From Symsagittifera roscoffensis (lineage: Eukaryota > Xenacoelomorpha > Acoela > Convolutidae): DNA of 64,000 bases. The position numbers and the translations under genes are program-made. The notes under the pieces are model-generated. The model saw only the letters and a list, made by a program, of their open reading frames with translations. It did not search any database and had not been told where the DNA came from. This document shows, in pieces, positions 58,922-64,000 of this stretch (position 1 is the stretch's first letter; every line of letters starts with the position of its first letter). The stretch lies in assembly GCF_963678635.1 (NCBI RefSeq), contig NC_087065.1, positions 78,563,396-78,627,395 on the forward strand, written 5' to 3'.

Positions 58922-58975
58922 AAGCGGGAGGCATTCCCGAGGAGCGTAGCGACGAGCAACGCCGGGTTAGCTATT
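58922..58975. other. GC-rich segment next to the right inverted repeat
   Basis: About 55 bp of clearly higher GC (GCGGGAGGCATTCCCGAGG, then AGCGTAGCGACGAGCAACGC) in AT-rich DNA, with a small CGGGA/TCCCG hairpin. It directly adjoins the inverted repeat at 58,980. It may be part of the element end. Confidence 0.5.
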
Positions 58976-59137
58976 GCCCCTTAAACCAAACGGCCATGCC
59001 TTAATATTTCGAAGGACTTGATATGAAACTTTTCGCGGTTCTTATAAACTTGCAGAAAAAAAACTTTGTTGTTAATAAGAATGAATTGAAAAAAAAAAAC
59101 GAATTTATAAATTTTACAAAAACATCAATAAATTAAT

Positions 59138-59575
59138 TTAGAATAACATATGTTTGGCAAATCTTATCAAATCATGATCATTAAGTTTGAAACCTATTGG
59201 AAATTTGTTTGTAATTATAACATGAGCAACATAAATACAATAAAGTCCGCATAACACTGAATCAGCTGATTGTATTGGTTTTTTCAACAGTAGTTGATTT
59301 CCCTCGTGAATTGTACGTCGCATATTCTTGTACACGAGGGGATAATCACATAATCGTTTACCTAGAGGATCTGCGAAGAATATCTGTCCTCCAGCTTGAG
59401 CAAAAAGCAACCAGTGGGTTCCAGGTTGATCTGATGGTGAGGCATTCATAATCATGAACGTATTATCGTTTTTCAGTACTGAAGAGCATGGCAAATCTGC
59501 CGGAAAAACACCTCTAAAGCGATGTTTCAAATGTTTACAACGGTTAATAATTTCTACTTGTTGAAGATTATCCAT
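59138..59575 (-). CDS. adenovirus-type cysteine protease (adenain-like)
   Basis: The maturation protease of Polinton/adintovirus-type elements, which cleaves capsid precursors. 145 residues, intact. His54 in GTHWLLF, Asp69 in FFADPLG, Gln102 and Cys109 (LCGLYC) have the order and spacing of the adenovirus protease triad and oxyanion Gln. It starts 8 bp after the stop of the major capsid gene on the same strand, so the two are likely expressed together. No break is seen. It is one of the few intact genes of the module. Confidence 0.88.
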   Translation of the reverse strand: MDNLQQVEIINRCKHLKHRFRGVFPADLPCSSVLKNDNTFMIMNASPSDQPGTHWLLFAQAGGQIFFADPLGKRLCDYPLVYKNMRRTIHEGNQLLLKKPIQSADSVLCGLYCIYVAHVIITNKFPIGFKLNDHDLIRFAKHMLF

Positions 59576-59582
59576 GTCTATC

Positions 59583-60898
59583 TTAGGTCATAAGAGTGTT
59601 TTTGGTAATTTTTCTATCTGAACGCACATAAACTGTTGATGCACGCTCTCCCATAAACAATAACTCGACGTTATTACCGAGACCTGCGTCAAACTTGAGT
59701 TCGAGCAAAATAGTGCAATTGGTCAATTCAGGATGAATAAAATCGTGTGAAGCCTCCTGAGTAGACGTGAGATCAAAAGCCATAATATAATGATTATCAT
59801 AATTAGCGAGACTGATTCCATGACTAGTGTTTAAAACAAAATCAAGAGCCTCAAGCGTATTGTAATAAATTCTTTTATTGTCTGATGTTGAGATGGGAGT
59901 TCCGGCAATGGGTAGACCGTTTCTGTACACAATGATCTCATTCAACCCAAATTTCTGGTAATGAAAAGGGTTTATTCTATTAGTACCCAAATATGCTTCG
60001 TTTATGCTCATTGCTACTATCATTCTTCGAACAGGTTCTTTTGCAAAAACATCCTCTTGTCGCCAGCTTTGTACTCCTGCAGTTGCGAGAAACGTTTTTG
60101 GTACTACTTCGATGTAATTGTAAATTGCCGGGTTCTTCAACAAAGTTTTTTCTATTGATGAGAGAACATAGTCAGTCACAGTCATCTTGCTGACATAGAG
60201 GTTAGCTTCGATTATTTTGACCTTGTAGTGTTTAGCTGCATCTTCAGATATGACAACAAAATCATTAGGAGAACATCTAAGAGACAATCTTATTGTCACA
60301 CCGCTAAGTAGATGCTTGTCACACGACAAAAAGTCGCAAGCAATTTTACCAAATAGCTTCAGCTCGCTCGAGGCCGCAACGAGACCTTTACGCTCCGTAA
60401 CATCATCAGCTCTCCTTCCAGCACCGTCAATGGCTGATGGATTTTCTTCATAATAATAACCTTGACAAGCCAACCATGTTTTCTTGGCATCATTACCGTA
60501 TGAAAACTCGGTCTCAATAAAGCTTTTATGGGCAAAATTAGCATTGGTAGTTGATAATTTTTCACCATTCAGAGACAGTGTACACTAAGAAAATAATGAA
60601 GATAAAGGATTGTTAACAAAATACGGCGTATCTCTGTTTGCTGCCTCTGTAGCATGCGTTCGAAGCACGTTTCCATTGCTTCGAACAATTCGTGCAACTA
60701 TTTCCAAACGAGTACGTTGAAGATCGATGAAATTATTTCTGTCGCCGAGTACTTCAAACTCGAGCATAGGACCATCAGGAGAGTAGGAAGGTCCAATTTT
60801 TTGGGTGAATGCATTTTCAAAGTGACAAGTAAAGGCGGTTTCTCAAATAAGTCCAAGGAGCTGTGAGTTGCTTCACTCGGGATTAAATTAGAAATCAT
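59583..60898 (-). pseudogene. major capsid protein, double-jelly-roll type, broken
   Basis: Matches the pattern of the Polinton major capsid protein. About 438 codons from the ATG at 60,898 to the stop at 59,583. The N-terminal part contains the DRNNFIDLQ segment, the middle SFIETEFSYG, and the C-terminal part SCDKHLLSGVTIRLS, INPFHYQKFGL and FDLTSTQEASHDF. Two breaks: a one-base frameshift near 60,805-60,812 and an in-frame TAG at 60,587-60,585. The frames on both sides of the TAG are the same. The ATG overlaps the end of the preceding core-protein gene and the stop is 8 bp from the protease. It forms the icosahedral shell in relatives. Confidence 0.85.
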
Positions 60899-61295
60899 TT
60901 TTAACCCTTGTAAAGAAATCGGAGCGCCTTCTCTGTGCAGTTCGTTTTCTGGGAATGACGCGTCTCGTTTTTCGTTTAAACGCCGTCGTTCTTTTCGGAT
61001 GACTTTTCCGAGATCTACTTCCTCCTCCTACTTGCTTTTTGATTGTTTTTCTAACGGTGCTTTTGAGTGCCTGCTTAGGACTTTTTCTTTTTGTTGCAAC
61101 TTCTATCAGTTCTGGAGCTGCCTGAAGAAGTAGTTATTTTCCGATTTTTTTAGCCGCGGGTATCACAAATTTTCGAACCAGTGGAAGTGCGACTCTTCCT
61201 ATTCCCAAGGCTAATGCACCGAAGCCACTGCCTCGTTGTCTATAATGCCCCGAGAAATGTGGTAGGTTTGCTTGGTTGTGGTAATATGAATCCAT
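60888..61295 (-). pseudogene. small basic virion core-like protein, interrupted
   Basis: A frame of 135 codons from ATG at 61,295, interrupted by one TAA at 61,136-61,134 (codon 54). The N-terminal part is Tyr/His/Gly-rich (MDSYYHNQANLPHFSGHYRQ, then RGSGFGALALG). The remainder is highly basic (KRKSPKQALKSTVRKTIKKQ, SRKSHPKRTTAFKRKTRR). Such composition fits the DNA-condensing or membrane-active core proteins of adenovirus-like viruses and the small protein found before the capsid gene in adintoviruses. Its stop codon lies inside the start of the capsid gene (ATGATTTCTAA overlap), so both were translated from overlapping frames. Confidence 0.65.
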
Positions 61296-61300
61296 TTTGA

Positions 61301-62088
61301 TCAATTGCTAAACTTTTGAAATTTCAAAGTCAGAACAACTTTTCCCCCTCCAGCGAAAGGAACAAGTCCTCCAGTTTCTGTGCGCAAGTTCACAGAAATA
61401 TTGGAAATATTGTTGACCAAAAGTTTTTTAAAATCCAAGTTACTAAACACTTTACGATGATTCGGTTCAATTGTACATGCGTAACCGTTTTTCACTCGAC
61501 GATTTGTATCAATGACTCGTAAAAGGGGTGCTTTTGTGTCTCCGACTATTTGATAATGAATTATGTCCAGATAAATAAACATCAGTTGAGTACCAGCGCA
61601 TACTCTTGGGTAGAGAATGTGCTATGTTTCGTGCTTCCTTGTTTGTAACCTATATGATAACCAGTTCCATCTCTGACGCCTTTGAATCCAGATAGACTAG
61701 GAATTTGCGGGCTTGAAAAAGTTATACCTTGCCAATAATGCAGCCATAAGGAAAGATGTTTGGTTATTGGATCTATTACGTAATCCAATTTCTCTAATTC
61801 TGTCTTTCGACGAATCTCGTCCAGTATTTGATCAATGCTCGTATATTCTCCTTTTGTTATTTTTGCTGTTTCTCCAAGGTAAGGTCTGGAGATCTTGTCT
61901 TTCTCAACTTTCATGCTTGCTATAACCCGATCTTTTTTGTAGTACACAATGTTGTTGTCAGTTACGTTGTTTATCTGAGTAGGGAAGGTAATTTCTGTAA
62001 CTGCTACTCTCCATTCACCTTGCAAATTTATTTCTTCACTCAGGAGATTTTTGAAGTTGGCCAGAGTGTTATCTTTAAAAACGTTCAT
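61301..62088 (-). pseudogene. minor capsid (penton-like) protein, split by frameshift
   Basis: Two adjoining frames, 62,088-61,582 (168 codons) and 61,582-61,301 (93 codons), overlap at a TGATG sequence. The first has NTLANFKNLLSEEINLQGEW and VAVTEITFP, the typical start of the Polinton minor capsid protein. The second has YLDIIHYQIVGDTKAPLLRV and the C-terminal VPFAGGGKVVLTLKFQ, the end of the same protein. In relatives it is a single jelly-roll protein at the capsid vertices. The split is most likely a frameshift mutation, although termination-reinitiation at TGATG cannot be excluded. Confidence 0.8.
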
Positions 62089-62160
62089 TGATGCAGATGA
62101 AACTAGGGTAATTGTGAAGGTAGGGGGAACACATGGGTGAAAAGGCTGTTGGAAGTGCCC

Positions 62161-63370
62161 TCAGTCATGATTGTCCTTCTCCAGAACGCGAATTAGTTCA
62201 GACTCGTAAAATTTTCCCTCAATCGGTTCTCTGTTAGAATCAATCAAATTGTATGTTGGGGGATTTCGTGTTGGTAAGTCAAAAACTTCAAACACTTCAT
62301 CGGTGAACGATTGTTTGTAACCCTTGCGAAAACGTATGTCTACTTTGGCAAGTCTAACATAATCACCAACATAAAGCTTTGGACGTCGAACTAACTTCAA
62401 AGACTGTTCTGCTCTTAATGAAATCAGACGAGGAACATCTTTTATAGTTACTTTATTTGGTGCAAGATTTGTGACACGATTTGTTCTCGAATTAATTGCA
62501 TTGACAAAATCTTGCAATTTGTCAATGTATGAGTAACTCCAAGTACTTATAAATAAGATTTTTCAAGGAACGGATATTTCTCTCAGCGAATGCGGACTTT
62601 TTCTCGCTCTCTGTGCTATATGTGTTTATGCCTTTCTTTTTACATAATGCTTCGAAGGACCCTTTAAACTCTGTGCCCTTGTCCAACCATACTTTTTCCG
62701 GTTGTTTTGTCGTTATCATTAGTTTGAACGCTTCTGCTGTTGTAGTAGGATACTTTGATTTCAAGGGTTGCACTCTGAGATAGCGGGACATGCAGCCAAC
62801 TGCAACAAGCAGATACTTAACATCATGGTTGTACTGGGCAAGTTTATCAACAAAGGCCAGATCTAATGACCAGATTTCGTCGATATCGTAAACTATGACC
62901 TTGAGTCGCGGCGTTTTTCGGATCACAGTGCGATATTTTGTGTAAGAAGGTTCAGTATGAAGGAAACGTTTAACTTTCTTTCGCGACAAATTGCTTGCTT
63001 TTATCAAGTTGTTCACACTACCAAATAACGCGGGACCTTTGTCACTGTATTTAGTTTTCAACAATTTTTCTTCAATCTTGGTAATTTTCCCATTGTTTTG
63101 TTTGCGCCTTCGTCTTTTCTGACGTTGGAGAATCTGAATCGTTATGGGGCGTTCCGTATGAGTCAGAGCCTTCTTCCGACTCTTTTTCACGTTTTTGGTT
63201 TTGGGTTTTTCTATTACCGCTGAGACTTTTTCGTTTGTGTTTTTTACTTCTCTTAAGGTTTGCACTACTTTTTTCCTGCCAAGTGGGCGACGTTGAGCGG
63301 GTTCTTGAGAGTCCGGGTTCTCGTTTCTCTTGAGCGTTATTAGGCGCTGACTGAACCGCGTGTTTGGCAT
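62161..63370 (-). pseudogene. retroviral-type (rve) integrase, frameshifted
   Basis: The Polinton integrase, which inserts the element into host DNA. The first frame (63,370-62,522, 282 codons) has a Lys/Arg-rich N-terminus, a helical region (KRFLHTEPSYTKYRT) and the catalytic core with Asp170 (IWSLDLAF), Asp230 (VWLDKGTEF) and Glu263 (FAERNIRSLK), 32 residues between the last two. The second frame (62,517-62,161) begins with the end of the core and has the C-terminal chromo/SH3-like part (LYVGDYVRLAK, FRKGYKQSFTDEVFEV, FYESELIRVLE). The two are joined by a one-base shift near 62,530-62,550. All catalytic residues are intact, but the protein is interrupted. Confidence 0.88.
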
Positions 63371-63562
63371 TTCGATTTATTACCAGGTTTTCATTCAAGT
63401 TGAGAGCAGTTAAATTGTTAATGAACGCCGGATTGTGTAATTTTTTCGTTGGTTGTTGTATGTCGTATAAAAATATTGTAGCTTTAAGTCCTGTTGGTAC
63501 TTTATCTACATATATCACCTCATTGTCACGGTTTATGGTTACTCTTTCTGAATTTTCTATGA
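63072..63562 (-). CDS. unidentified ORF overlapping the integrase N-terminus
   Basis: An open frame ending at 63,072 that overlaps the integrase frame by about 300 bp. The upstream part (EVIYVDKVPTGLKATIFLYD, NPAFINNLTALNLNENLVIN) looks like a folded protein. The C-terminal part is basic and Ser-rich (KRSKKHKRKSLSGNRK). The frame continues to 63,653, but beyond 63,562 it is the antisense of the PolB fragment, so the true start is lost at the junction. No family is recognised. Confidence 0.45.
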
Positions 63563-64000
63563 ACGCCTTTTTAAAAGTTTGTAAGCCCGAACTGAAACTC
63601 TTAACGGACCGTGAACATCCGGACCTTGTGCAGCGAATGATACGAGGAGGCATGTCGTCGGTCTATGCGCGCCGATTTTACAAAGCAAACAATAAATACC
63701 TCGACGATTTTTCGCCCTCAGAACCATCAAGCTACATCCTCAATATTGATGCAAACAATTTGTACGGGGGGATAATGAAACACTGCCCTTTGCCATTAAA
63801 CGATTTTTCAATAGTTGAAAAAAGTCTGGCAGACATACTGCTCACCAGCGAAACCTCAGAGTGGGGTTATATAGTTGAAGTCAACTTAACCATACCCGAA
63901 GAGCTTCACGACTTCTTTGCTGATTACCCCCTTGCCCCCTCTCGTGAAGTAGTGGACATCGGTGCAATGAGCAACGAGCAAGTCGACATGTTGGGAAAAT
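63562..64000 (+). pseudogene. second DNA polymerase B fragment, inverted, cut by window edge
   Basis: Plus-strand frame corresponding to the PolB region from the segment before VQRMIRGGM to VDMLGK, including polymerase motif A (DANNLYGG). It matches 51,540-51,102 of the first PolB in inverted orientation with about 7 differences in 439 bp (about 98% identity). Its left edge at 63,562 is abrupt and falls inside the gene, so its N-terminal two thirds are missing here. It continues beyond the window. Confidence 0.92.

Larger units (their letters stand above)
54769..59033. mobile_element. 4.3-kb block bounded by inverted repeats of about 60 bp
   Basis: The segment around 54,769-54,828 (TTTCATATCATGTCCTTCGA, ATATTAAGGCATGGCCGTTT, GGTTTAAGG) recurs inverted at 58,980-59,033 with one mismatch over 50 bp and weaker outward similarity (CCGTGAAA/CCGCGAAA). 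The block lies between the protease and PolB and contains the only plus-strand ORFs of the Polinton region plus an unidentified minus ORF and two MITE copies. No clear target duplication is seen outside the repeats. It could be a nested mobile element or an inverted internal segment of the Polinton. Confidence 0.6.

Noticed and set aside
60585-60590. Intron ending at the TTTTCTTAG in the major capsid gene
   Set aside because: It looks like an acceptor, but the flanking frames are already in phase and continuous, with conserved sequence right up to the TAG. A nonsense mutation is simpler.

Overview
The window looks like repeat-dominated, AT-rich DNA from a eukaryote, most likely an invertebrate animal. 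The support is GT-AG introns inside a viral-type gene, long tandem satellites, LTR-retrotransposon and SINE debris, several families of terminal-inverted-repeat (TIR) elements, and a Polinton (Maverick/adintovirus-type) element. I cannot name the species. I see no complete host gene, only one plausible first exon near 47.6 kb, and no rRNA or functional tRNA gene.

Layout. (1) 1-12.2 kb: a 71-bp satellite in three arrays. The first has higher-order organisation (about 852 bp = 12 monomers, then about 568 bp = 8 monomers). The arrays alternate with copies of a decayed minus-strand retrotransposon Gag gene; a 3.64-kb unit of satellite plus gag is tandemly duplicated. (2) 12.2-17.7 kb: a third gag copy that continues upstream through an ATG-less 270-codon open frame, a basic N-terminal ORF and a leader to a candidate LTR with a tRNA primer-binding-site-like sequence, all on the minus strand. 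(3) 17.7-29 kb: mostly non-coding, with a second LTR-like copy, a 1.0-kb TIR element and two patches of decayed coding sequence. (4) 29-31.7 kb: a 2.7-kb TIR element carrying a 42-bp minisatellite, a tRNA-related SINE and a 157-bp duplication. (5) 31.7-43.7 kb: long tandem repeats (about 1.55 kb, then about 740 bp). Each unit contains a segment matching the 3' end of the LTR. A MITE with a perfect 8-bp target duplication sits in the last unit. (6) 43.7-49.2 kb: sparse sequence with another SINE, a dispersed repeat and a hairpin MITE. (7) 49.6-64 kb: the Polinton.

The Polinton reads mostly on the minus strand: retroviral-type integrase, minor capsid (penton-like) protein, small basic core protein, double-jelly-roll major capsid protein, adenovirus-type cysteine protease, then a foreign-looking 4.3-kb block, then protein-primed-type DNA polymerase B (PolB). 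PolB appears to have three exons. Most of these genes carry single frameshifts or stops, so this is a degraded provirus or transposon rather than an active one. The protease and two plus-strand accessory ORFs remain open. No packaging ATPase is visible where one would be expected.

The most interesting region is the 4.3-kb block (54.77-59.03 kb). It is bounded by inverted repeats of about 60 bp and sits between the protease and PolB. It carries a PC4-like ORF, an ORF with a parvovirus-like HUH endonuclease motif and an ORF of unknown type. At the right edge a second PolB fragment begins in opposite orientation, about 98% identical to the first, which shows recent rearrangement or two elements.
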